A DNA stretch of 10,877 nt. It comes from Actinomycetota bacterium. Lineage in GTDB: Bacteria > Actinomycetota > Rubrobacteria > Rubrobacterales > Rubrobacteraceae. The first letter of the stretch is position 1, and each line of letters starts with the position of its first letter. Below the pieces are notes generated by a model. That model was not told where the DNA came from, ran no database searches, and worked only from the letters and a program-made list of their open reading frames with translations. The translations under genes were made by a program, and so were the position numbers. Positions 1-8,954 of this stretch are shown piece by piece. The stretch is taken from the NCBI GenBank assembly GCA_020200675.1, contig JAIVIG010000341.1:1-10877 (forward strand), in the 5' to 3' direction.

Positions 1-11
1 CCACACGAGAG

Positions 12-26
12 CCCGCCCGGGGCGGG
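12..26 (+). promoter_or_regulatory. GC hairpin overlapping the first gene's ribosome binding site
   Basis: CCCGCC at 12-17 pairs with GGCGGG at 21-26 around a 3-nt loop. The 3' arm overlaps the GGGAGG Shine-Dalgarno (24-29) of the gene starting at 35, so the stem could mask the ribosome site. It could equally be the tail of a terminator for a gene left of the window, but no T-run follows. In DNA this GC-rich a short stem can arise by chance. Confidence 0.25.
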
Positions 27-34
27 AGGCCGGC

Positions 35-928
35 GTGACGAACGCGGAAGCCGACAAACAAGAGCTGCTCCGGCTGAACGCCGAGTACCGCCGGTGCATA
101 GTGCAGCGCGACGTCGAGGTGTTCGAACGGCTCCTCGCCGACGATTACTTCGCCATCGGCCCCGACGGCGAGAGAGTCGAAGACAAGGAGGACAGGCTGA
201 ACTACTTAAAGGAGCCCGGCAACGTCACCGAGTACCTCGAGTCGAGCGACGTCGCCGTATGCGTCTACGGGGATTCGGGCGTCGTCCACGGCGTCGTGAC
301 GAGCGGCGGCACGTTCGAGGGCCGGTCCTTCACCGACCGGGGCCGCGACGCTTACTGGTACGTAAAGCGGGAGGGGCGCTGGCGGATGGTCTCGGGCCAA
401 CGGAGCCCAATCGGGTGGCGTCCGGCGGATGCTGACAGTGACGAAGAAGAGCTGCTGGAACTCGACGCCGATCTACTCGGCGCGTACGTCAGACACGACC
501 CTACCATAGCCGAGCCCATCCTGGCCGACGACTTCCTGACCCTTTCCGACGACGGCGACGAGGGGAGCAAGGCGTCGGAACTGAAGCTTATCGAGAAGAA
601 CACGGACATCGAATCTCTCGAGGCCGACGAGGTGGAGGTGCGCATGTACGGCGAGGCGGCGTCTGTAACCTCGCTCGTCGTGGTCAAGACGCGGGAAGGC
701 GGGAGCAGACGAGTTCGCCTCACCCACCTGTACGCCAGGTGGGACGGGCGCTGGCAGGCCGTAATGGGCCAGGGGACGCCGGTGGTGCGCGAGTGGAGGA
801 GGCCGCGCGGCGATCGGGACGAGGGCGAGACGTTCGGAGTACACTCTGGGCAACGGAGCATGGAAGGGGAACCAGGTGGCGGGGAACATAACGCGCGAGG
901 AGCTGAAGGCGAAGATGGATCGCGGTGA
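35..928 (+). CDS. Tandem SnoaL/DUF4440 (NTF2-like) domain protein
   Basis: This protein of 297 residues appears to be two NTF2-like (SnoaL/DUF4440) domains in tandem. Domain one spans about residues 5-130 and domain two about 137-262. Both open with an acidic helix (ELLRLNAEYRR; ELLELDADLL), continue with a LADDY/LADDF motif, and end with a W-R/Q-x-V-x-GQ strand (WRMVSGQRSP; WQAVMGQGTP), which indicates internal duplication. Such cone-shaped folds bind small hydrophobic ligands or act as steroid-isomerase-like enzymes; the substrate here cannot be told. The GTG start at 35 is chosen because GGGAGG lies 5 nt upstream. The last ~40 residues are Gly/Glu/Arg-rich, look unlike the domain, and overlap the next gene by 53 nt in another frame, so the tail may be a late extension. 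No signal peptide is visible, so it is probably cytoplasmic. Confidence 0.8.
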   Translation: MTNAEADKQELLRLNAEYRRCIVQRDVEVFERLLADDYFAIGPDGERVEDKEDRLNYLKEPGNVTEYLESSDVAVCVYGDSGVVHGVVTSGGTFEGRSFTDRGRDAYWYVKREGRWRMVSGQRSPIGWRPADADSDEEELLELDADLLGAYVRHDPTIAEPILADDFLTLSDDGDEGSKASELKLIEKNTDIESLEADEVEVRMYGEAASVTSLVVVKTREGGSRRVRLTHLYARWDGRWQAVMGQGTPVVREWRRPRGDRDEGETFGVHSGQRSMEGEPGGGEHNARGAEGEDGSR

Positions 929-1226
929 GGAATTCGTCCTCGTGGACGCGCTCTCGGCCAAGCACTATCAGAGCAGCCACCTGCCAGGAGCGATCAACCT
1001 ACCCTACGAGTTCGTCGACGAGGCCGAGAGCCTCTTACCGGACAAGGACGCCGAGATCGTCGTCTACTGCATGAACGTCGACTGCGAGGCCTCGGCCGAA
1101 GAAACCCGCGAGCTTGAAGGCATGGGCTACCGCAACGTGCGCCACTACGCCGGAGGGAAGCAGGACTGGATCCGGGCCGGCCTCCCCCTCGAAGGCAGAC
1201 GCGTCTCCCACAAAAGCCGATCATAA
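876..1226 (+). CDS. Single-domain rhodanese-like sulfurtransferase
   Basis: This 116-residue protein matches a stand-alone rhodanese domain in length. Visible elements in order are the FVLVDAL strand with Asp24, SHLPGAINLP at 34-43, and the active-site loop after VVYC with Cys65 as the expected persulfide-forming nucleophile. A second Cys70 follows in CMNVDC, then GMGYRNVRHYAGG and the DW helix near the end. Rhodaneses carry sulfane sulfur from donors such as thiosulfate to thiol acceptors; no partner is evident here. The GTG start at 876 has a GGAAGGGGA ribosome site 5 nt upstream. It overlaps the preceding gene by 53 nt, suggesting translational coupling. A decayed paralogue begins 14 nt downstream, so this gene was probably duplicated in tandem. 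Confidence 0.85.
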   Translation: MAGNITREELKAKMDRGEEFVLVDALSAKHYQSSHLPGAINLPYEFVDEAESLLPDKDAEIVVYCMNVDCEASAEETRELEGMGYRNVRHYAGGKQDWIRAGLPLEGRRVSHKSRS

Positions 1227-1240
1227 AGAGAAGAACAGTC

Positions 1241-1376
1241 GTGGAGACGACAATGCGCGAGCAGATCGAAGAGAAGATGGACCGGGGCGACGACTTCGTC
1301 CTCGTGGACACGTTGGGAAGAGTACAACCGGCACTCGCACTTGCCCGGCGCGATTCCGCACGAAAGCAACGAGTAG
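1241..1376 (+). pseudogene. Truncated, frameshifted rhodanese copy
   Basis: From a GTG at 1241 (purine-rich AAAGAGAAG upstream at 1225-1233) the reading MREQIEEKMDRGDDFVLVDT aligns with TREELKAKMDRGEEFVLVDA of the intact rhodanese just upstream. At about 1311-1317 the frame breaks. Removing one T from the TT at 1313-1314 restores D-T-W-E-E-Y-N-R-H-S-H-L-P-G-A-I, the expected SHLPGA motif. That restored frame then stops at TAG 1374-1376, before any active-site Cys. The copy therefore has two lesions, a +1 frameshift and loss of its C-terminal half, and cannot make a catalytic rhodanese. It looks like a relic of a tandem duplication. Confidence 0.75.
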
Positions 1377-1389
1377 CGAAGGAGTTCAG

Positions 1390-1714
1390 ATGGAGGCGCA
1401 GAGCCAGAACCCGATAATCCCCAAAGGCTACGAGGACATTCTCGAGTCCACCGCCCTCGCCCACGTCGCCACGATCGAGCCGCACGGCGAGCCGCAGAAC
1501 AACCCCGTCTGGTTCGACTGACCCCGACAACCCCTACCGCTACCTGGAGATCCGGGGCGAGATGGTCCGCATCGAGGAGGACCCGAACCTCGACTTCATA
1601 AACTCGATGGCGATGAAGTACCTGGGGCTGGACAAGTACCCGTACCATCAGCCCGGCGACGAGCGTATCGTCATCTTCGTGCGGCCCGAGCACACCACCC
1701 AGATGGGAGCGTAG
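1390..1714 (+). pseudogene. PPOX-class (pyridoxamine-phosphate-oxidase-like) oxidoreductase with internal deletion
   Basis: An ATG at 1390 with a good GAAGGAG site encodes 43 residues, including LAHVATIEPHGEPQNNPVWF. This is the N-terminal split-barrel signature of the FMN/F420-dependent PPOX family. It ends at TGA 1519-1521. In another frame, beginning about 1517, the family's second half follows: TDPDNPYRYLEIRGEMV, then YLGLDKYPY and a C-terminal strand RIVIFVRPEHTTQMGA, ending at TAG 1712-1714. Family members of about 135-145 residues normally have roughly 30 residues between these blocks, so about 90-110 bp appear deleted and the join is out of frame. Cofactor (FMN, F420 or heme) cannot be decided. 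A one-base sequencing error could not account for it. Confidence 0.75.
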
Positions 1715-1720
1715 AAGGGG

Positions 1721-3535
1721 TTGGCACGACGGCGGGACGGCGGTTCTTCGGAGGGTCCCCTAGGCAGCCAGGAGAACTTCGCGGGAGGTTTGGGCGCCGT
1801 CCGCCGGGCATTGTGGTACTTGCGATCTTACAAAGGCGAGGCGTTCGGAGCGTTCGTGGCGCTGATGTTGTCGTCGGCGGCGTCTCTGGCTACACCGCAG
1901 TTGATCGCCTACGCCATAGACTACGGCATCGCCCCGCGCAGCCTGAACGTGATCCTGCTCGCGGTCGGCGGGCTCGTAGCGGCGGCCCTGTTGCGCGGGC
2001 TGTTCCAGTTCTTGCAGGGGTACCTGGCAGAGCGCGCCTCGCAGGGGGTGGCCTATGACCTGCGCAACGACCTCTTCGCCAAGATAGAGCGCCTCGGTTT
2101 CAGCTACTACGACCGGGTGGAGACCGGACAACTGGTCACGCGCCTCACCAGCGACGTAGAGCAGATCCGGACCTTCGTCGGCTCCGGTGTCGTTCAGCTC
2201 GCCGCCGCCGCCGTGATGCTCGTCGGCACGACGGTCCTCCTGTTCTCGCTCGACTGGCGACTCGCCCTCGTGGCGCTCTCGATAGTCCCGGTCATCTTCG
2301 TCCTGCTCCTGCGTTTTGTACGCAGGATCGGGCCCCTGTTCCGCGGCGTGCAACAAACTCTCGGGCGGTTGAACTCTATGCTGCAGGAGGACCTGGCGGG
2401 GATACGCGTGATCCGAATCTTCGCCCGCGAAGACTACGAGAGCTCCCACTTCCGCTCGATCAACGACGAGCTTCTAGAAAAGAACCTCGCGACCGTCCGC
2501 ATCTTCTCGAACAACTTCCCCTTCGTCTTCCTGCTCGCCAACCTCGGCACGCTCGCGATCATCCTCTTCGGCGGCCTGCAGGTGATAGGCGACAACCTCT
2601 CCATCGGCGAACTGGTAGCCTTCAACACCTACCTGGGTTTCCTGCTCTTCCCGATCCTCACCATAGGCTTTCTGGCCGCGGGCATCTCTCGGGCCGGCGC
2701 CTCTTCCCAGCGCGTCTTCGAGGTCCTCGACGCGCCGCTGGAGGTCCAGGATGTCCCCGACGCCGTGCCCCTCCCCCCCATCCACTGCCGGGTCGAGTTC
2801 GACGAGGTGAGCTTCCGCTACCCGGGCGACGAGCGCGAGGTCCTGCAAGACGTCAGCTTCTGCGCGGAACCGGGCCAGACCGTCGCGATACTCGGCACGA
2901 CCGGCTCCGGAAAATCCACGCTGGTCAACCTCCTGCCGCGCTTCTACGACGTAACCGGGGGCAGCGTGCGGCTCGACGACTACGACGTGCGCGACGTGAC
3001 CCTGGCAAGCCTGCGCTCCCAGATCGGGATAGTCCTGCAGAGCCCGCTGCTCTTCTCCGGCTCCGTGCGCGACAACATCGCTTACGGCAGGCCCGACGCG
3101 ACGCAAGAAGAGGTAGAAGCCGCGGCCCGCGCGGCCCGGGCGGACGAGTTCATCCGCGCCTTGCCGGACGGCTACGACACGGTCATCGGCGAGCGGGGCG
3201 TCGGGCTCTCCGGCGGGCAGCGCCAGAGGATAGCCATAGCGCGTGCGCTGCTCATAGATCCCCGGCTCCTGATCCTCGACGACAGCACCTCGGCGGTGGA
3301 CGCCGAGACGGAAGCGGTCATCCAGGAGTCGCTCGACCAGCTCATGCGCGAGAGCCACCGCACCGTTTTCGTCATCGCGCAAAGGGTGAGCACCGTGCGC
3401 GACGCCGACCTGATCCTGGTCCTCGACGAGGGCACCATCGCCGCCCGCGGCACTCACGAGGAGCTTCTCCGCGACAGCGAACTCTACAACGAGATCCTCG
3501 GTTCGCAGATACTCGCGGGAGAGACAGTCGTTTAG
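1721..3535 (+). CDS. ABC exporter half-transporter, degenerate-site subunit of a heterodimer
   Basis: This 604-residue protein has an N-terminal type-IV exporter membrane domain (about residues 30-325, six hydrophobic segments) followed by one nucleotide-binding domain. Walker A is GTTGSGKST (392-400), the Q-loop Gln is near 440, the signature LSGGQ is at 496-500, Walker B LLILD is at 516-520, and the D-loop is SAVD. Two catalytic positions deviate: the residue after Walker B is Asp521 instead of Glu, and the switch-loop His is Gln554 (VIAQRVST). The same two changes mark the degenerate subunit of heterodimeric exporters such as TM287/288. The partner gene follows after 2 nt, so they surely act as a pair, pumping an unknown, probably lipophilic, substrate outward. 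An in-frame TAG at 1712 forces the start to lie after it; the TTG at 1721 is preceded directly by GAAGGGG, which is close for a ribosome site, so the exact start is uncertain. Confidence 0.9.
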   Translation: MARRRDGGSSEGPLGSQENFAGGLGAVRRALWYLRSYKGEAFGAFVALMLSSAASLATPQLIAYAIDYGIAPRSLNVILLAVGGLVAAALLRGLFQFLQGYLAERASQGVAYDLRNDLFAKIERLGFSYYDRVETGQLVTRLTSDVEQIRTFVGSGVVQLAAAAVMLVGTTVLLFSLDWRLALVALSIVPVIFVLLLRFVRRIGPLFRGVQQTLGRLNSMLQEDLAGIRVIRIFAREDYESSHFRSINDELLEKNLATVRIFSNNFPFVFLLANLGTLAIILFGGLQVIGDNLSIGELVAFNTYLGFLLFPILTIGFLAAGISRAGASSQRVFEVLDAPLEVQDVPDAVPLPPIHCRVEFDEVSFRYPGDEREVLQDVSFCAEPGQTVAILGTTGSGKSTLVNLLPRFYDVTGGSVRLDDYDVRDVTLASLRSQIGIVLQSPLLFSGSVRDNIAYGRPDATQEEVEAAARAARADEFIRALPDGYDTVIGERGVGLSGGQRQRIAIARALLIDPRLLILDDSTSAVDAETEAVIQESLDQLMRESHRTVFVIAQRVSTVRDADLILVLDEGTIAARGTHEELLRDSELYNEILGSQILAGETVV

Positions 3536-3537
3536 CC

Positions 3538-5340
3538 GTGGGGATGCGGAGCATCGAGTCCATCGTCGGAACCCCTCGGGAACAGGCCGAGAACAAGGGC
3601 ACTACGGCGCGACGTCTTCTCGGCGAACTGCGCCCGTACGGTCGCCAGCTGCTTCTGGCCTTTGTACTCATCGTACTCGGAGCGCTCTCCCAGGCGGGGG
3701 GACCGTGGCTGATCGGGCGGGCCATAGACCGGGACATCCTGGGCGGAGACCCGGCGGGCCTGTTCCGGACGATGCTCTTGCTCCTCGTGGTCTACGGAGT
3801 GGGTACTTTTGCCTCGCGCGGCCAGATCTTGCAGGTCGGCGTGGTCGGTCAGAGCGTACTGGCCTCGCTGCGAGAGCGCATTTTCGGGCGGCTGCTGCGG
3901 CTCCCGCTCGGGTACTTCGACCGGCGCCCCGCGGGCGATTTGATGAGCCGGGTAACGAACGACGTGGACACCTTGAACCAGCTACTCTCGCAGGGAATAA
4001 TGCAGCTTCTGGGTTCGTTCTTCAGCCTGATCGGGATAGTCGTCGCTATGCTCATCCTCGACTGGCGCCTGGCCCTGGTGTGCTTCACCATCATCCCGGT
4101 GATGCTTCTGGTGAACGTCTACTTCGCGCGCCGGGCGCGGAGAGCCTTCAGGACGACGCGCGAGACCGTCGGCGACGTCACAGCCGGGGTTCAGGAGGAG
4201 ATCGTCGGCGTCCGCGAAGCCCAGGCCTTCAACCGCACCGAGGCGAACATCGAGCGCTTCCGAGAGCGCAACGCCGCCAACCGGACCGCCAACATCCAGG
4301 CCGTGGCGATCACCTCGGCCTTCGCCCCGGCGATAGACGTCCTCTCGACGCTGGCCACGGCGGTCGTTATCGGCTACGGCGGCTACTTGGTCGTGACGGG
4401 CACCCTGACCGTCGGCCTATTGACGGCGTTCCTGATCTACGTGCAGCAGTTCTTCCGGCCGATCCAACTCGCTTCCCAGGTCTACACCCAGGCCCAGGCC
4501 GCCCTGGCCGGCGGCGAACGCATCTACAACATCCTCGACGAGGAACCGGAGCCCCCCGACCCGCCCGGCACGTCGAAGCTCGACTCCCTCGAAGGCCGGA
4601 TAGAGTTCGAGAACGTGAGCTTCGCGTACGAGCCGGACCGCCCGGTACTCCAGGACGTCGACTTCAAGATCGAGTCGGGGCAGACGGTCGCGTTGGTTGG
4701 GCCGACGGGGGCGGGCAAAACGACCATCGCCAACCTCATCCCCCGCTTCTACGACGTGAGCGCGGGCGCGGTGCGGGTAGACGGCCGGGACGTGTGCGAG
4801 GTGGAGCGGCGGAGCCTGCGAGAGAAGATAGCGACGGTCCTCCAGGAACCGTTCCTCTTCTCCGGGACCATCGCGGAGAACATCGGCTACGGCAGGCTGG
4901 ACGCGACCCGCGAAGAGGTAGAAGCCGCCGCCCGCGCCGTCAGCGCCCACGGCTTCATCGCGGCCCTGCCGGACGGCTACGACACGCTCCTGGGAGAAGG
5001 CGGCGGGAACTTGAGCCAGGGACAGCGCCAGCTCCTCTCCTTCGCGCGGGCGGTGCTGGCCGACCCGCGCATCCTCATCCTGGACGAGGCGACGAGCAAC
5101 GTTGACACCCGCACTGAGGCCCTAATACAGGAGGCTCTGCATACGTTGCTGAGGGGACGCACCAGCGTGGTGATAGCGCATCGCCTCAGCACCATCCGCA
5201 ACGCGGATTTGATCCTGGTGATAGAAGCCGGCCGCGTCGCCGAACGCGGCACCCACGCCTCGCTGCTCTCCCGAAACGGCCTCTACGCCGACCTCTACCG
5301 CCGCCAGTTCCGCGAACCCGCCCCCACGGCCCCCGGTTAG
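3538..5340 (+). CDS. ABC exporter half-transporter, catalytic subunit of the heterodimer
   Basis: This protein of 600 residues has the same layout as its neighbour: a membrane domain (about 35-320) then a nucleotide-binding domain. Walker A is GPTGAGKTT (388-396), the Q-loop Gln is 436, Walker B ILILD (512-516) is followed by the catalytic Glu517, and the switch His548 sits in VIAHRLST. The signature is LSQGQ (492-496) rather than LSGGQ. In a head-to-tail dimer this altered signature faces the degenerate Walker sites of the upstream subunit, while this subunit's intact Walker B and His face the upstream canonical LSGGQ. That gives one active and one degenerate ATP site, the arrangement known from TM287/288. 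It starts with GTG 3538, 2 nt after the upstream stop (an in-frame ATG lies at 3544), with GGGAGAG about 12 nt upstream. Operonic expression and translational coupling are likely. Confidence 0.9.
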   Translation: MGMRSIESIVGTPREQAENKGTTARRLLGELRPYGRQLLLAFVLIVLGALSQAGGPWLIGRAIDRDILGGDPAGLFRTMLLLLVVYGVGTFASRGQILQVGVVGQSVLASLRERIFGRLLRLPLGYFDRRPAGDLMSRVTNDVDTLNQLLSQGIMQLLGSFFSLIGIVVAMLILDWRLALVCFTIIPVMLLVNVYFARRARRAFRTTRETVGDVTAGVQEEIVGVREAQAFNRTEANIERFRERNAANRTANIQAVAITSAFAPAIDVLSTLATAVVIGYGGYLVVTGTLTVGLLTAFLIYVQQFFRPIQLASQVYTQAQAALAGGERIYNILDEEPEPPDPPGTSKLDSLEGRIEFENVSFAYEPDRPVLQDVDFKIESGQTVALVGPTGAGKTTIANLIPRFYDVSAGAVRVDGRDVCEVERRSLREKIATVLQEPFLFSGTIAENIGYGRLDATREEVEAAARAVSAHGFIAALPDGYDTLLGEGGGNLSQGQRQLLSFARAVLADPRILILDEATSNVDTRTEALIQEALHTLLRGRTSVVIAHRLSTIRNADLILVIEAGRVAERGTHASLLSRNGLYADLYRRQFREPAPTAPG

Positions 5341-5349
5341 GAGATACCT

Positions 5350-6966
<1,617 letters not shown>

Positions 6967-6982
6967 CCCCGCCCCCCTGCCC

Positions 6983-7807
6983 TCAACCGATCTCTGCGAC
7001 CACCAGCCCCGTCGGGCGCCCGAACTGGTCCTGGCGGCCGATCTCCAGGCGCTCCCAACTCGAACCCGCGTCCGGTGAGCGGTAGAGGCCCTCGCTGGTG
7101 AGCGCGTAGAAGACGCCGGGCTCGTCCTGGTTGGCCGCCAGCACGGCGACGACCCTGCCCTCCACATCGGGCAACCCCTCCCGGACCTCCCGCCAGGGCT
7201 CCCCGGCGGACTTGCGGTAGATGGTGGACTCCGCGGCCCTGGGGTTGTGGGCCTGCCACGGGCTGCTCGCGGCGGAGACGACGACGTCCTCCCAGGTCTC
7301 GCCCCCGTCGGGGGTTTGGATCAGGGCGCCCGCCTCGATCGCCACGAAGAGACGACCGGAAGTATTGGGGTCCGGAGAGATCCAACGAACGTGATGAGTC
7401 TCGGGTCTGGGTGGGAAACTCCACTCCGGCGCGGAGGGCAACTCGCTCAACCCCCCGAGCTCTCGCCAGGTCTCACCCCCGTCCTCCGACCGGTACACCG
7501 CGCTCGGCTCGGTCCCCGCGTAAACGACGCCGTGCTCCCCATTCCTCTCGACGGCGCTTACCGCGGCCGCCATAACCGGGTCATGTACTACGTTCTCCCC
7601 CACCTGCTCCCACGACTCGCCGGCGTCCACGCTACGCCACAAACCCCGGTCGAACGTCCCGCAGTAGACCACCTCCGGCCTCAAAGGGTCAGCCGCCACG
7701 GTCTGGGGCGAGGAATCTGTCAGCCGCCGCTCGGTCCGCCAGTCCCCGTTCCGGCGGCCCGCTACCAACAACTCGTTTCCCATCGCCGCGTAGATCCTCA
7801 CGGTCAT
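6983..7807 (-). CDS. BNR/Asp-box repeat (sialidase-fold-like) protein
   Basis: This 274-residue protein is predicted to be a beta-propeller. Four Asp-box motifs of the S/T-x-D-x-G-x-x-W type are visible: SVDAGESW (59-66), SEDGGETW (107-114), TPDGGETW (165-172) and SPDAGSSW (244-251). A conserved block HHVRWISPDP precedes the third repeat. No signal peptide or membrane segment is seen. The members I recall are annotated only as BNR or YVTN-like repeat proteins of about 340 residues or more, with no established reaction. Between WED (172-174) and VVVSAASSPW (175 onward) I would expect at least one more propeller repeat, so an in-frame internal deletion near position 7285 is possible. The ATG at 7807 has GGGGAT upstream. 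It lies 54 nt after the iron-ADH-like gene on the same strand and is probably co-transcribed. Its 3' end meets the antiporter tail with only 16 nt between stops. Confidence 0.75.
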   Translation of the reverse strand: MTVRIYAAMGNELLVAGRRNGDWRTERRLTDSSPQTVAADPLRPEVVYCGTFDRGLWRSVDAGESWEQVGENVVHDPVMAAAVSAVERNGEHGVVYAGTEPSAVYRSEDGGETWRELGGLSELPSAPEWSFPPRPETHHVRWISPDPNTSGRLFVAIEAGALIQTPDGGETWEDVVVSAASSPWQAHNPRAAESTIYRKSAGEPWREVREGLPDVEGRVVAVLAANQDEPGVFYALTSEGLYRSPDAGSSWERLEIGRQDQFGRPTGLVVAEIG

Positions 7808-7861
7808 CGCATCCCCGCTTTCGTTACGCCCACAAGTAGAAGGAAGATCTTCTTCCGGATT

Positions 7862-8878
7862 TTATCGGGCGCGGTTGAGGATCTCGCGGGCGTCCTCTGC
7901 CCAGTCCCCGAACTCCTGTGCTATCTCTTCGATGTCTGCTTCGGGGACGCCCACGTCGCGCAGGGTGCTCGGTAACTCCAGCTCCTCGACGAGGGCGGCG
8001 ACGCGTTCGGCCGGGTCTCCGCCGAGGGCGTCGGTGAGTTGTTCCCAGCGATCGCGCGGTACCCGGTCGCCGACGACTTCGAGGGTGGGCGCGAGGGTTA
8101 CGCAGGAGGTGTAGCCGTGGGGGACGTCGTAGCTCGCCCCGATCCTGCGCCCAAGGTTGTGCGAGAGTCCCATGGGCGTGTTCAAGGGGCCGAAGTACGC
8201 CATCCAGGCCGCGAGCTGGAGCTCGTGACGCACCTCCACGTTCTCCGGATCATCCTTCGAGCGCGGCAGGTAAGCTACGAGCCTCCTTGCTCCTTCGAGG
8301 CCCGTGACGTCTTCTATGGGGTGCTCGCCCTTCGCCAGGAAGCCTTCTATGGCGTGATCCAGGGCCCGGATACCGGTCGAGAGCCAGAGCTTCTCCGGCG
8401 TGTAGAGCGTCGCCTCCGCGTCCAGTATCATCACCGGCGGGACTGCTTTCGGGTCGGCGAAGCCGCTCTTGCGGCCCACCTCTTCGTCGGTGACCCCGAT
8501 CGCGTGGGCCCACTCGGCCCCGGAGAGCGTGGTGGGGATGGCGATCTGGGCCGGGTAGTCGAGCCTGACGGCGACGGCTTTCGTCCCGTCTATAACGCTC
8601 CCACCCCCCACGCTCACCAGAAGGTCCGCCTCCCCGGCCTCCCCGGTGGCCTTCTCGACGGCGCTCCCCGGCGTATGCTGGCTCATCCCGGAGAAGGTGC
8701 CGGCGTGTTTCTCGCCGAGCATGCCCTCGACCCGCCGGACGAGGTCCGTCTCCGCGTAAAGAGTTCGACCCGTAATTACGAAGGCCCGATCGAAGTCCCT
8801 GGCCTCCTCTTCTAGCTTCTCCAAACTGCCGGGACCGAAGTGGACCCGGACCGTGGGCAGAAAAGCGCGGGTTCCCAC
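7862..8878 (-). CDS. Iron-containing alcohol dehydrogenase / maleylacetate reductase-like protein
   Basis: This protein of 338 residues has the type-III dehydrogenase layout. An N-terminal Rossmann-like part contains GGGSVID (91-97) for NAD(P) binding and PTTLSGAE (115-122), followed by an all-helical domain with GIRALDHAIEGF (169-180), GLSHNLGR (237-244) and VPHGY (252-256). His175, His240 and His254 match three of the four metal ligands of FucO-type enzymes. The fourth, the Asp of the usual G-x-D-A-L-x-H motif, is Arg171 here. Maleylacetate reductases also deviate at this position, so metal dependence is uncertain and the substrate could be an alcohol/aldehyde pair or maleylacetate. The length is nearer to maleylacetate reductase (~350) than to classic iron ADH (~385). 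The GTG start at 8878 is fixed by a near-perfect Shine-Dalgarno 6 nt upstream. It is the first gene of a leftward pair with the BNR protein. Confidence 0.85.
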   Translation of the reverse strand: MGTRAFLPTVRVHFGPGSLEKLEEEARDFDRAFVITGRTLYAETDLVRRVEGMLGEKHAGTFSGMSQHTPGSAVEKATGEAGEADLLVSVGGGSVIDGTKAVAVRLDYPAQIAIPTTLSGAEWAHAIGVTDEEVGRKSGFADPKAVPPVMILDAEATLYTPEKLWLSTGIRALDHAIEGFLAKGEHPIEDVTGLEGARRLVAYLPRSKDDPENVEVRHELQLAAWMAYFGPLNTPMGLSHNLGRRIGASYDVPHGYTSCVTLAPTLEVVGDRVPRDRWEQLTDALGGDPAERVAALVEELELPSTLRDVGVPEADIEEIAQEFGDWAEDAREILNRAR

Positions 8879-8884
8879 TAACGC

Positions 8885-8893
8885 ATCACCTCC
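8885..8893 (-). promoter_or_regulatory. Strong Shine-Dalgarno of the iron-ADH-like gene
   Basis: On the minus strand GGAGGTGAT lies 6 nt before the GTG start at 8878. It matches the 16S anti-Shine-Dalgarno over all nine positions and decides the non-ATG start. Confidence 0.85.
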
Positions 8894-8924
8894 GGTACCG
8901 GCACGTTAGATCCACCATCGGTGC

Positions 8925-8933
8925 ATTATCGCA
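8925..8933 (-). promoter_or_regulatory. Extended -10 promoter for the iron-ADH-like gene
   Basis: On the minus strand TGC-GATAAT is an extended -10 element (TGn plus a hexamer matching TATAAT at 5 of 6 positions). It would start transcription near 8918, about 40 nt before the GTG start. No convincing -35 hexamer is seen, which is acceptable for an extended -10 promoter. Confidence 0.5.
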
Positions 8934-8954
8934 CGCTCTCGTCGGTAGAACGGG

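Noticed and set aside
1311..1322. Programmed frameshifting to rescue the second rhodanese.
   Set aside because: TTGGGAAG is not a recognised slippery heptamer, and the restored frame ends before the catalytic Cys, so a shift would not yield an active domain.
3100..4950. Shared 17-nt stretch GAAGAGGTAGAAGCCGC in the two ABC genes as a mobile or regulatory repeat.
   Set aside because: It encodes the same conserved residues (EEVEAAA) at equivalent positions of paralogous domains and is explained by common ancestry and codon bias.
3705..5105. A 466-codon plus-strand frame inside the second ABC gene.
   Set aside because: It is an out-of-frame shadow with Arg/Pro/Gly-rich translation and no motif; the ABC frame has all catalytic motifs in order.
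7842..7856. Hairpin GGAAG-ATCTT-CTTCC between the iron-ADH-like gene and the BNR gene, as a terminator.
   Set aside because: The stem has only 5 AT/GC-mixed pairs and no T-run follows on the minus strand. The T-rich side faces the plus strand, where no gene ends.
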